Part shown: in pieces, positions 1-6,010 of the stretch
Layout: every line of letters begins with the position of its first letter
Numbering within the stretch: position 1 is the stretch's first letter
Source: Hydrogenophaga sp.
GTDB taxonomy: Bacteria > Pseudomonadota > Gammaproteobacteria > Burkholderiales > Burkholderiaceae_C
Direction of reading: 5' to 3'
DNA: 7,433 nt
NCBI GenBank assembly: GCA_030684755.1
Contig: JAUXXN010000440.1
Coordinates: forward strand, 1-7,433
Notes under the pieces: model-generated
What the model was told of the DNA's origin: nothing
Seen by the model: only the letters and a program-made list of their open reading frames with translations
Database searches by the model: none
Program-made: the position numbers and the translations under genes

Positions 1-197
1 TCACCCGCGCAGGCCCCGGCACCAAAATCATCTGCATGGGCAATTTGGCACAAATTGACACCCCTTACCTCACAGAAGGTTCGTCGGGCCTCACCTTTGC
101 TGTGGACCGATTCAAAGGCTGGCCACACGGTGGGCACATCACGCTGGCGCGCGGTGAACGCTCCAGACTGGCTGACTTTGCCAGCGAAGTATTGTAA
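1..197 (+). CDS. PhoH family ATPase, C-terminal fragment (PIN-PhoH type)
   Basis: This is the last 64 codons of a gene that begins before the window; the first complete codon is at 3 and the TAA stop is at 195-197. The reading frame contains GNLAQIDTPYLTEGSSGL, then AVDRFKGW and a LARGERSRLADFASEVL end. I recognise this as the conserved C-terminal part of PhoH-family P-loop ATPases, specifically the long form with an N-terminal PIN nuclease domain. Such proteins are predicted RNA-acting ATPase/ribonucleases, but the physiological role in this group is not settled. The Walker A motif and PIN domain would lie outside the window, so catalytic residues cannot be checked. The gene is convergent with dnaB and shares its terminator. 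Family assignment is from motif memory; the PIN fusion is inference. Confidence 0.85.
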   Translation, partial: TRAGPGTKIICMGNLAQIDTPYLTEGSSGLTFAVDRFKGWPHGGHITLARGERSRLADFASEVL

Positions 198-205
198 AAG
201 TCGCG

Positions 206-255
206 CACGACACAACAAAAAAACCGGCCTAGGCCGGTTTTTTTGTTGTGTCGTG
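206..255. terminator. Bidirectional intrinsic terminator between the phoH-like gene and dnaB
   Basis: A perfect palindrome of two 25-bp arms with its axis between 230 and 231. The core is AAACCGGCC-TA-GGCCGGTTT, flanked by an A7 tract on the left and a T7 tract on the right. Transcripts from either side form a GC-rich hairpin followed by a U run, so it can end both convergent genes. It begins 8 nt after the phoH-like stop and ends 4 nt before the dnaB stop codon. Confidence 0.93.
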
Positions 256-259
256 GCAC

Positions 260-1687
260 TCAGTAATCTCCCCCGCCCGCCAAACTCTCAAACCGGGTCA
301 ACATGTTTAAGAACGCCAGTTTGACGACGCCAGTGGGGCCGTTGCGCTGCTTGCCAATGATGATCTCGGCCACGCCCGGTTCTTTGCAAGCGTCCTTGGT
401 GTAGTACTCATCGCGGTAGATGAACATAATGATGTCCGCATCTTGCTCAATGGCGCCCGATTCGCGCAGGTCGCTCATCATAGGACGTTTGTCGGTGCGC
501 GTTTCCACCGAGCGGTTGAGCTGCGAGAGCGCAATCACTGGGCACTGCAGCTCTTTGGCCAGCATCTTCAAGCCGCGCGAGAATTCGCCCAACTCAGACG
601 CTCGATTGTCGCCGTCGGAGCCGCTGCCGCTCATCAGCTGCAAATAGTCCACCACGATCAGGCCCAATTTGCCGCATTGGCGCGATAAACGCCGCGCATT
701 GGCCCGCAACACACTCGGGTTCAGGCCCGGTGTTTCGTCGATGTGCAACGAGACATTGCGCAGCTTTTCAATGGCTTCCGTCAGGCGAGGCCATTCGTCG
801 TCGGTCAGCTTGCCACTGCGCAGATGGCTTTGGTTGATGCGCCCGATGGAGCCCACGATACGCACCGCCAATTGCGACGCGCCCATCTCCATCGAAAAAA
901 CAGCCACCGGCAGGCCTTCGTTCAGCGCCACATGCTCAGCGATGTTGATGGCAAAAGCGGTTTTTCCCATCGAAGGGCGAGCAGCCAGCACGATCAAATC
1001 GCCTGCCTGCAAACCCGAGGTCATACGGTCCAAATCCACAAAACCTGTGGGAACGCCGGTCACGTCGTTAGGGTTGTCGGCCATTTCCTGCACGCGGTCA
1101 AGCAGCTCAACCACGAGCGTGTCCATGCCCTGAAAGCCCTCTTTCATGCGCGAGCCCTCTTCCCCAATATGGAAGATTTTTTGCTCGGCTTCGTCCAAAA
1201 TTTTGTCCACCGGCCTGCCCTGGGTGTTGAAGGCGGAGGTGGCAATTTCATCGCTGGCGGTGATCAGTTTGCGCAAAATGGCGCGCTCGCGCACGATTTC
1301 GGCATAGCGGCGGATGTTGGCCGCACTCGGCACGTATTGCGCCAGTGAATTGAGGTAAGCCAACCCCCCTGCTTCGTCGGCCTTACCCAGGTTTTGTAGG
1401 TGCTCGTAAACCGTCACCACGTCGGCGGGCTTGCTGGCGTTGACCAGCGTGGCAATGGCCGAATACGTCAAACGGTGCTCAAAACGGTAAAAGTCCGATT
1501 CGTTGAGCAAATCGGCCACCCTGTCCCAGGCGGCGTTGTCCAACAACAAGCCCCCGAGCACACTGGACTCGGACTCAATCGAGTGCGGTGGCACACGCAA
1601 CTGTGCCACTTGGCGGTCGGGGCTTGGGCTGGCCAGGTCCGTACTGGCGTCAAAAGAAGGAAAAGGATCGGAAAAAACGTCAGACAT
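260..1687 (-). CDS. dnaB: Replicative DNA helicase DnaB
   Basis: Hexameric 5'-3' helicase that unwinds DNA at the replication fork and recruits primase. The product is 475 residues, normal for the family. The N-terminal primase-interacting domain begins around PPHSIESESSVLGGLLL (residues 33-49). The RecA-like domain has Walker A ARPSMGKT (about 236-243), FSMEM (264-268), Walker B LIVVDYLQLM (343-352), the segment MSDLRESGAIEQDADII (about 404-420), and the KQRNGP arginine-finger motif (K446, R448). No key residue is missing and no intein is present. I chose the ATG at 1687 because AAAGAGAG sits at Shine-Dalgarno distance; an in-frame TTG at 1708 would add seven residues but lacks a good site. 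The gene follows the rpsF-priB-rpsR-rplI operon but is separated from it by a terminator and has its own promoter. Confidence 0.97.
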   Translation of the reverse strand: MSDVFSDPFPSFDASTDLASPSPDRQVAQLRVPPHSIESESSVLGGLLLDNAAWDRVADLLNESDFYRFEHRLTYSAIATLVNASKPADVVTVYEHLQNLGKADEAGGLAYLNSLAQYVPSAANIRRYAEIVRERAILRKLITASDEIATSAFNTQGRPVDKILDEAEQKIFHIGEEGSRMKEGFQGMDTLVVELLDRVQEMADNPNDVTGVPTGFVDLDRMTSGLQAGDLIVLAARPSMGKTAFAINIAEHVALNEGLPVAVFSMEMGASQLAVRIVGSIGRINQSHLRSGKLTDDEWPRLTEAIEKLRNVSLHIDETPGLNPSVLRANARRLSRQCGKLGLIVVDYLQLMSGSGSDGDNRASELGEFSRGLKMLAKELQCPVIALSQLNRSVETRTDKRPMMSDLRESGAIEQDADIIMFIYRDEYYTKDACKEPGVAEIIIGKQRNGPTGVVKLAFLNMLTRFESLAGGGDY

Positions 1688-1750
1688 GGGCTCTCTTTGA
1701 ATGGCCAACCATAGTACGTCCTGAGCGACCAGACGTCATAGATGTAAGCC

Positions 1751-1781
1751 TATGGACAAGCTGTGTATATTCTGTGCATAG
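1751..1781. promoter_or_regulatory. Phased DnaA-box-like 9-mers in the dnaB leader
   Basis: Read on the plus strand against the DnaA consensus TGTGNATAA, there are three related 9-mers beginning exactly 11 bp apart: TATGGACAA (1751, two mismatches), TGTGTATAT (1762, one mismatch) and TGTGCATAG (1773, one mismatch). The regular one-turn spacing suggests a protein-binding array, possibly for DnaA acting on dnaB. Single weak boxes are common by chance, so the case rests on the spacing and on the replication gene next door. Confidence 0.35.
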
Positions 1782-1798
1782 CCCGTGGACTTCACGGG
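1782..1798. repeat. Inverted repeat in the dnaB leader
   Basis: CCCGTG (1782-1787) and CACGGG (1793-1798) are perfect inverted copies around a 5-nt centre. It lies between the DnaA-box-like 9-mers and a tandem repeat, inside the predicted dnaB leader. It could be an operator or a short RNA hairpin; there is no adjoining U tract, so it is not a terminator. Confidence 0.6.
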
Positions 1799-1817
1799 AT
1801 AACTACTGATAACTACT
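1798..1817. repeat. Two perfect tandem copies of a 10-bp unit in the dnaB leader
   Basis: GATAACTACT occurs at 1798-1807 and again at 1808-1817 without a gap (AGTAGTTATC on the dnaB sense strand). A 10-bp period puts both copies on nearly the same face of the helix, as in tandem regulator half-sites. They lie just downstream of the predicted dnaB transcription start. Function unknown. Confidence 0.75.
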
Positions 1818-1828
1818 AAGAGGGAGGG

Positions 1829-1857
1829 GATATAAATAACAAATCCCACCCTGTGAA
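1829..1857 (-). promoter_or_regulatory. Predicted sigma-70-type promoter of dnaB
   Basis: On the minus strand TTCACA (1857-1852) matches the -35 consensus at five of six positions. It is followed after 17 bp by TATATC (1834-1829), four of six for the -10 box. This would start transcription near 1822 and give a leader of about 135 nt before dnaB. It sits just beyond the rplI terminator, which supports separate transcription of dnaB. Confidence 0.5.
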
Positions 1858-1867
1858 GCGAACAATG

Positions 1868-1902
1868 AAAAAAGCCGCCGACCCGAAGGCGCGGCGGCTT
1901 TT
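1868..1902 (-). terminator. Intrinsic terminator of the rpsF-rplI operon
   Basis: On the minus strand GCCGCCG (1898-1892) pairs perfectly with CGGCGGC (1880-1874). An inner GCC/GGT extension closes a TTCG tetraloop, with one bulged C. Six T residues follow (1873-1868) and four A residues precede the stem. It begins 32 nt after the rplI stop, a typical strong rho-independent terminator. Confidence 0.92.
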
Positions 1903-1934
1903 GGGCGTGGCGCTTGCGCGCCAGCACCATTCGG

Positions 1935-2387
1935 TTAGGCGGTTTCGCCGAGCACGGAAACGTTCACGTCCACGTTCACGTCGGTGTGCAGATGTACGCT
2001 CACCGTGTAGTCACCCACCAACTTCAGCGGGCCGCTGGGCATGCGCACTTGCGACTTGTTCACAGCAAAACCTTGCTTGTTCAGCTCTTCGGACACGTCG
2101 TGGTTGGTGACAGAGCCAAACAGGCGTCCGTCCACACCAGCTTTTTGCGACAGCTTGAGCGTCACAGCAGCCAGCTTTTCACCCAAGGCAACAGCTTCAG
2201 CGTGCTTGGCAGCGGCCACTTTTTCGAGTTCGGCACGGCGTGCTTCGAATTCGGCAATGGCGTTGGAGGTGGCGCGGCGTGCACGGCCGGTGGGGATCAG
2301 GAAGTTACGTGCGTAACCGTCTTTGACCTTGACCACATCGCCCAAGGCGCCGAGATTGTTAACTTTGTCGAGCAGGATGATTTGCAT
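1935..2387 (-). CDS. rplI: Large-subunit ribosomal protein L9 (bL9)
   Basis: L9 binds 23S rRNA at the base of the L1 stalk in the 50S subunit and helps restrain mRNA slippage. The product is 150 residues, the normal length. The N-terminal rRNA-binding domain reads [19 protein letters not shown] with the signature [13 protein letters not shown] (about 24-36). A charged connecting helix follows (about 43-75), then the C-terminal domain with DGRLFGSVT (86-94). The ATG at 2387 is set by AAGAGAG upstream and the invariant MQIILL start; a longer frame upstream overlaps rpsR and is not coding. It is the last gene of the operon, 13 nt after rpsR. A 12-bp tandem duplication near the end (1959-1982) encodes DVNVDVNV. 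Confidence 0.97.
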   Translation of the reverse strand: MQIILLDKVNNLGALGDVVKVKDGYARNFLIPTGRARRATSNAIAEFEARRAELEKVAAAKHAEAVALGEKLAAVTLKLSQKAGVDGRLFGSVTNHDVSEELNKQGFAVNKSQVRMPSGPLKLVGDYTVSVHLHTDVNVDVNVSVLGETA

Positions 2388-2400
2388 GTCAGGCTCTCTT

Positions 2401-2682
2401 TCAGACGCGGTGCTGGTCGCTGTAAGGCAACATGGCCAGGAAGCGGGCACGCTTGATGGCGGTGTTGACTTGGCGCTGGTAGAAGGCACGCGTACCGGTG
2501 AGGCGCGCGGGGATGATCTTGCCGTTTTCGGCGATGAAGTCGCGCAGGACATCAACGTCCTTGTAGTCAACTTCTTCAACGTTGGCTACCGTGAAGCGGC
2601 AAAAGCGCTTGCGCTTGAACAGCAGCGATTGGGTGTTGCGCTTGGGACGCTTGTCTTTGTTGAAACGTTTTGGTGTAGCCAT
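2401..2682 (-). CDS. rpsR: Small-subunit ribosomal protein S18 (bS18)
   Basis: S18 forms a heterodimer with S6 on the 30S platform, binding 16S rRNA helix 22. The product is 93 residues, longer than the 75 of E. coli because of an N-terminal basic stretch and a short C-terminal tail, as I would expect in this bacterial group. Visible family motifs are KRKRFCRF (23-30, with a single Cys), [12 protein letters not shown] (39-50) and the signature [10 protein letters not shown] (55-64). The ATG at 2682 has AGGAAAG at good distance. It lies 11 nt after priB and 13 nt before rplI in one transcript. In the S6 operon of other bacteria the S6:S18 complex represses its own mRNA; that applies here only by analogy. 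Confidence 0.97.
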   Translation of the reverse strand: MATPKRFNKDKRPKRNTQSLLFKRKRFCRFTVANVEEVDYKDVDVLRDFIAENGKIIPARLTGTRAFYQRQVNTAIKRARFLAMLPYSDQHRV

Positions 2683-2693
2683 GATGGGCTTTC

Positions 2694-2981
2694 CTATGTC
2701 TTGCTGAAATCTTGGATATGGAACACAACGCCTTTGCCGTTGCGGGCGTTCGTCAGAAAGCCATGAAACTGGCAGCTGGAGTCAAGTCCTTGACGGGACA
2801 AAACCTCTGCTTGCGCACCAAAGGCCACGGCCTTGAGCTGCAATTTCACGAGCCGGGGGGTGTCCATTTCAACGATCTCGGAGCCGTGTTCGAGCACGAT
2901 GTTGAGAGCCGGTATGCCTGCCGGTGTGTAACGCAGGCTCTGCACCTGCACCACCACGGCGGACAATTGAAGTTGGTTCAC
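2694..2981 (-). CDS. priB: Primosomal replication protein N (PriB)
   Basis: PriB is a small dimeric OB-fold protein related to single-stranded DNA-binding protein. It works with PriA to reload DnaB at stalled forks. The 95-residue product fits the family (about 100 in E. coli and Neisseria). It begins [20 protein letters not shown], followed by [14 protein letters not shown] (about 22-35) and a C-terminal strand region [18 protein letters not shown], all typical of the priB position between rpsF and rpsR. The start is GTG at 2981 with no clear Shine-Dalgarno sequence. The 25-nt gap after rpsF is mostly a small hairpin, so translation probably depends on ribosomes finishing rpsF. Genomic linkage to dnaB, its functional partner, is notable. 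Confidence 0.93.
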   Translation of the reverse strand: MNQLQLSAVVVQVQSLRYTPAGIPALNIVLEHGSEIVEMDTPRLVKLQLKAVAFGAQAEVLSRQGLDSSCQFHGFLTNARNGKGVVFHIQDFSKT

Positions 2982-2982
2982 C

Positions 2983-3003
2983 CGCTGACGTCGTCACGCA
3001 GCG
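2983..3003 (-). other. Intercistronic hairpin between rpsF and priB
   Basis: On the minus strand CGCTG (3003-2999) pairs with CAGCG (2987-2983) around an 11-nt loop. It occupies almost the whole gap between the rpsF stop and the priB GTG codon. It may tune or couple priB translation; the short stem makes this tentative. Confidence 0.45.
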
Positions 3004-3006
3004 CAA

Positions 3007-3381
3007 TTACGCTGAGGCCTGTTCCTGCTGTTGAGGCTGGGACTTGCGGGCTTCTTCGCGCTCAACCGTCTTCATCATGGAAGATGGGCCGGTATCGGCT
3101 TTCTTCTTGAGCACGGTGAGGTGGCGCAGCACGGCGTCGTTGAACTTGAAGGCGTGTTCGAGTTCGGCCATGACGGCTTGGTCGGCTTCAATGTTGACGC
3201 ACAGGTAATGGGCCTTGGACAGCTTGTTGATCTGGTAAGCCATCTGACGGCGGCCCCAGTCTTCAACGCGGTGGATCTTGCCGTTGCCGGCCGTGATCAT
3301 GCCCTTGTAGCGCTCCAGCATGGCCGGAACTTGTTCGCTTTGATCCGGATGGATCAGCAAAACGATTTCGTAATGACGCAT
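3007..3381 (-). CDS. rpsF: Small-subunit ribosomal protein S6 (bS6)
   Basis: S6 partners S18 on the 30S platform. The product is 124 residues. The family start [19 protein letters not shown] is intact, with [17 protein letters not shown] (about 35-51), [11 protein letters not shown] (56-66) and [12 protein letters not shown] (79-90). A polar tail of about 30 residues rich in Glu, Gln and Lys follows. The tail lacks the terminal Glu-Glu that RimK extends in E. coli. The ATG at 3381 is preceded by a strong AAGGAG, which excludes the longer in-frame extension upstream. This is the first gene of rpsF-priB-rpsR-rplI. Its leader carries a terminator-like hairpin and a DnaA-box consensus, so control before translation is likely. 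Confidence 0.97.
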   Translation of the reverse strand: MRHYEIVLLIHPDQSEQVPAMLERYKGMITAGNGKIHRVEDWGRRQMAYQINKLSKAHYLCVNIEADQAVMAELEHAFKFNDAVLRHLTVLKKKADTGPSSMMKTVEREEARKSQPQQQEQASA

Positions 3382-3391
3382 AGACTCTCCT

Positions 3392-3400
3392 TGTGGATAA
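3392..3400 (-). promoter_or_regulatory. Perfect DnaA-box consensus next to the rpsF ribosome-binding site
   Basis: The minus strand reads TTATCCACA, identical to the strong DnaA-box consensus. It runs from the end of the leader hairpin's U tract into the AAGGAG of rpsF. A rough equal-base estimate gives about a 5 percent chance of one exact match to this 9-mer in a window this size, so it may be coincidental. Confidence 0.4.
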
Positions 3401-3434
3401 AAAAGCCGCCCCCAGCGTCTGTTTGGGGTGCAGC
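3399..3434 (-). terminator. Terminator-like hairpin in the rpsF leader (attenuator or end of the symporter transcript)
   Basis: On the minus strand GCTGC-(A)-CCCCA pairs with TGGGG-GCGGC. That is ten pairs including one G-U, with one bulged A and a 9-nt loop. Six U residues (3404-3399) follow directly. It lies downstream of the best promoter candidate and 17 nt before the rpsF ATG. It can therefore end read-through from the symporter gene and, if the promoter call is right, must also be traversed by rpsF transcripts, which suggests attenuation. Confidence 0.7.
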
Positions 3435-3448
3435 AAGGCAAGCCTTTG

Positions 3449-3477
3449 ATTCTAGCAAGAAAACACTGGGCACTCGA
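3449..3477 (-). promoter_or_regulatory. Predicted promoter of the rpsF-priB-rpsR-rplI operon
   Basis: TTGCTAGAAT on the minus strand holds a good -10 box, TAGAAT (3454-3449), five of six. The -35 region about 17 bp upstream is weak (TCGAGT, 3477-3472). This would start transcription near 3442 with a leader of about 60 nt. The -10 style is familiar from ribosomal operons of this bacterial family, from memory. Confidence 0.45.
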
Positions 3478-3550
3478 AAATCTAAATCTTGGGCGCATAT
3501 CGGCCCCAACTCGAACAAAACTGAGTCAGGGCTGAAGAACAGGTGTTCGG

Positions 3551-5668
3551 TCAGGGTTCTCTCAGATTGGGGTAGCGCACATGCTCCACCAGCTTCTGCA
3601 CTTTGCGGCTGGGTGCTGTGGTCACCATGCTGACGAGGATGATCACAACAAAACCCAGTGGAACCCCAAAAACACCAGCTGAAATAGGCAGGATGCCCCA
3701 CCACAACTCGATGGGTGTGGTCACACCGAAAACGTCACGGAGCCAGGGCTGCGTGGTCACCATGTAATAGAAGGTAATCCCCAGACCCGCAATCATGCCC
3801 AGTGAGGCGGCAATACCTGTGGCCCGCTTCCAAAAGATGCCCAGCACCAGCGCCGGGAAAAACGCTGCAGCTGCGAACGAAAATGCGGCAGACACCAGAA
3901 ACAGGATGTCGGCGGGCTTCTGTGCCGCCACATAAGCAGCCACCAACGCCACCATGAGCAACAGAACCTTGGAGATGGTGACTCTGCGGGCGGTAGAGGC
4001 GTTCGGATCGATCATCTTGTAGTACAGGTCGTGCGAGAGAGCGTTGGCGATGGTGAGCAGCAAGCCATCTGCGGTGGACAAGGCCGCCGCCAAACCACCG
4101 GCGGCCACCAGGCCCGAGATCACATAAGGCAGGCCTCCAATTTCTGCCGTGGCCAGCACGATGATGTCGCCGCCGATGCTCATTTCATTGAGTTGCAGAA
4201 TGCCATCTTTATTGACATCGGTGATCGACATCAAGCTCGGATCGACCTTGTTCCACGAGGCTACCCATGCGGGCAACTGATCGATCGGGGTTCCGATCAG
4301 CACATGAAACACCTCAAACTTCACCAACACAGCCAAAGCTGGCGCCGTGAAATACAACAGAAAAATAAAAAACAACGACCAAGTGACCGATTGGCGGGCC
4401 TCCTTTACGCTGGGCACGGTGTAGTAGCGCATCAGGATGTGCGGCAAGGCTGCGGTACCGATCATCAGGCAAAAAATCAGGGCGAGGAAATTGCGCCGCG
4501 AGTTGTCGTACGTGGCTTGCGCCTGGGCATCGCCCAGGGGATCACCGGCGAACTGCGCTGCATGGGGCGGCATGCCATTGAGCGGCTTGGACTTGGTTTC
4601 GGCCAGCTCTTTGTCTCGGGTCCAGGCGGCTTTGGCAGATGCTTCGTCCTTGGGCAGCGACGAGACCGCTCTTTCGGCCGTGGAAATGGTCCTCGACGGT
4701 GCGTTGGCCGCACGCAGTTCAACCAAACGGGCTTCGGCCGCCGCTTTATCGGCCTTCAATGCCGCGCCCGGGTCTTTGAGTTTCTCCGTCAACTCTGCTG
4801 CGCGTTGCTTGAATATCTCCCGAACCTCCAGTTCTTTAGGATCGTTGGTCAGCAACTTTTCTTTGGCTGTGACTTTTTCCAGCTGGTAGCCGTAAATGGC
4901 CTGAGGAACAGGGAAGTTGGTTTGCTTCACCGACAGCCACACCACTGGAATCATGTAAGCCACGATCAGGACGATGTATTGGGCGACCTGGGTCCAGGTG
5001 ACGGCTCGCATGCCCCCCAGAAAAGAGCACACCAAAATTCCGCCCAGACCCAAGAACACGCCCAGCTCAAAAGCCACGCCGGTGAGGCGGGACGTGATCA
5101 GGCCAACGCCGTAAATTTGTGCCACTACGTAGGTAAAAGAGCACAAGATAGCCGCAAAAATACCAATAAAACGCGGCAGGTTGCCACCGTAGCGTTCCCC
5201 CAAAAAATCGGGAATAGTGAATTGGCCAAACTTGCGCAAGTAAGGCGCAAGGAACAACGCCACCAGGCAGTACCCGCCGGTCCAACCCATGATGAAGGCC
5301 AAGCCACTGTAACCGGTGAGGTACAGCGTGCCCGCCATCCCGATGAACGAGGCAGCGGACATCCAGTCGGCGCCGGTGGCCATGCCGTTGTACACCGCTG
5401 GCACACGCCGCCCGGCCACGTAATACTCGGCCGCGTCGGTGGTGCGGCTCATGATTCCGATGCCCGCATACAAACCAATGGTGGCCAGCAAGAAGATAAA
5501 GCCGATCCACTCTCGCGACAGGCCCAGCTGCTCAAGAACAGCCAAAGCGATCACAAAGACAAAAAAACCGCCTGTGTACCATTTGTAGACCTTGTTCAGC
5601 TGCAAACGAAAGGCCCGGTTTGCCTCACCCTTACCAGCTTCACGTGCGGTTTCGAAACTTCCCGCCAC
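3551..5668 (-). CDS. Sodium:solute symporter, large subunit (SLC5/ActP-like, VC_2705-type)
   Basis: Multi-pass inner-membrane transporter of the SSS/SLC5 family, probably Na+-coupled uptake of a small organic acid; substrate not determinable here. Early hydrophobic helices are at about 30-49 and 54-73, followed by the family-like segment AEYYVAGRRVPAVYNGMATG (about 80-99). The Na+-site helix has ALSTADGLL (529-537) and then NALSHDLYYKM. At 705 residues it is longer than ActP (about 550), mainly because of a charged helical insertion at about 259-390. A further loop holds DVNKDGILQLNE (484-495), a full EF-hand pattern. I chose the GTG at 5668 because GAGGA lies 8 nt upstream and it starts 4 nt after the small-subunit stop; a TTG at 5704 would add 12 residues and overlap that gene. 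Pairing with the DUF4212-type gene supports the VC_2705 subfamily over ActP itself. Confidence 0.9.
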   Translation of the reverse strand: MAGSFETAREAGKGEANRAFRLQLNKVYKWYTGGFFVFVIALAVLEQLGLSREWIGFIFLLATIGLYAGIGIMSRTTDAAEYYVAGRRVPAVYNGMATGADWMSAASFIGMAGTLYLTGYSGLAFIMGWTGGYCLVALFLAPYLRKFGQFTIPDFLGERYGGNLPRFIGIFAAILCSFTYVVAQIYGVGLITSRLTGVAFELGVFLGLGGILVCSFLGGMRAVTWTQVAQYIVLIVAYMIPVVWLSVKQTNFPVPQAIYGYQLEKVTAKEKLLTNDPKELEVREIFKQRAAELTEKLKDPGAALKADKAAAEARLVELRAANAPSRTISTAERAVSSLPKDEASAKAAWTRDKELAETKSKPLNGMPPHAAQFAGDPLGDAQAQATYDNSRRNFLALIFCLMIGTAALPHILMRYYTVPSVKEARQSVTWSLFFIFLLYFTAPALAVLVKFEVFHVLIGTPIDQLPAWVASWNKVDPSLMSITDVNKDGILQLNEMSIGGDIIVLATAEIGGLPYVISGLVAAGGLAAALSTADGLLLTIANALSHDLYYKMIDPNASTARRVTISKVLLLMVALVAAYVAAQKPADILFLVSAAFSFAAAAFFPALVLGIFWKRATGIAASLGMIAGLGITFYYMVTTQPWLRDVFGVTTPIELWWGILPISAGVFGVPLGFVVIILVSMVTTAPSRKVQKLVEHVRYPNLREP

Positions 5669-5672
5669 GCCG

Positions 5673-5933
5673 TCAATCCTCAAGTTCTTCGACACCGTGC
5701 TCAATATCGAGTCGGTTCATGTAAAACGCGTAGTAACCAATGATCAGGCAGTACACCACCAGCGAGCCCTGAGCACCCATCCAGAAACTGAATGGCCATC
5801 CAAAAAAGCTGAAACTCAGTTCTCGGGCGAAATAGCTCACCACGAATGTCACCACAAACCAAATGGCGAGCAATAAGGCTGTGATGCGGAGGTTCTTCCG
5901 CCAGTAAAGGCTGTGATTTTCGGTCAGTTCCAC
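5673..5933 (-). CDS. Sodium:solute symporter small subunit (DUF4212)
   Basis: Small membrane protein always seen beside the large symporter subunit in this subfamily and presumed to form a complex with it. The product is 86 residues from the GTG at 5933. It starts ELTENHSLYWRKNLRI, followed by a transmembrane helix at about 17-35, then ARELSFSFFGWPFSFWMGAQ, a second helix at about 50-71, and YMNRLDIEHG near the end. The YWRKNLRI and FFGWPFSFWM motifs are the DUF4212 hallmarks. The GTG has GAGGTG six nt upstream; an ATG at 5954 would add seven residues and has only AGGG close to it, so the start is uncertain. The stop is 4 nt from the large-subunit start, implying coupled translation. No convincing own promoter was found in the 125 nt upstream. 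Confidence 0.88.
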   Translation of the reverse strand: MELTENHSLYWRKNLRITALLLAIWFVVTFVVSYFARELSFSFFGWPFSFWMGAQGSLVVYCLIIGYYAFYMNRLDIEHGVEELED

Positions 5934-6010
5934 GGTATTCACCTCAGTCAACATCGCCCTAATGGGCACATCATGGACCCAGCCTGCGCCAGGAACCACT
6001 GTTCTATGGG

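Noticed and set aside
743..1348. A 201-codon plus-strand frame opposite dnaB
   Set aside because: Antisense to the helicase core, low-complexity His/Gln/Arg-rich product, no start signals.
1680..1739. A 19-codon upstream frame (MTSGRSGRTMV...) overlapping the dnaB start
   Set aside because: The overlap is suggestive of a leader peptide, but there is no Shine-Dalgarno sequence and the length is unremarkable by chance.
2057..2066. DnaA-box-like TTGTTCACA inside rplI
   Set aside because: One isolated near match in coding sequence; about ten such one-mismatch sites are expected by chance in a window this size.
2388..2579. N-terminal extension of the rplI frame
   Set aside because: It overlaps rpsR in another frame; L9 begins at MQIILL with its own ribosome-binding site.
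3382..3498. 39-residue N-terminal extension of rpsF
   Set aside because: It covers the leader hairpin and promoter, while the invariant MRHYEI start has a strong AAGGAG.
4031..5743. A 570-codon open frame on the plus strand opposite the symporter gene
   Set aside because: It is antisense to a clearly conserved membrane transporter, its product is rich in His, Gln, Arg and Gly with no recognisable domain, and it has no ribosome-binding or promoter signal. It is a shadow of high-GC codon use.
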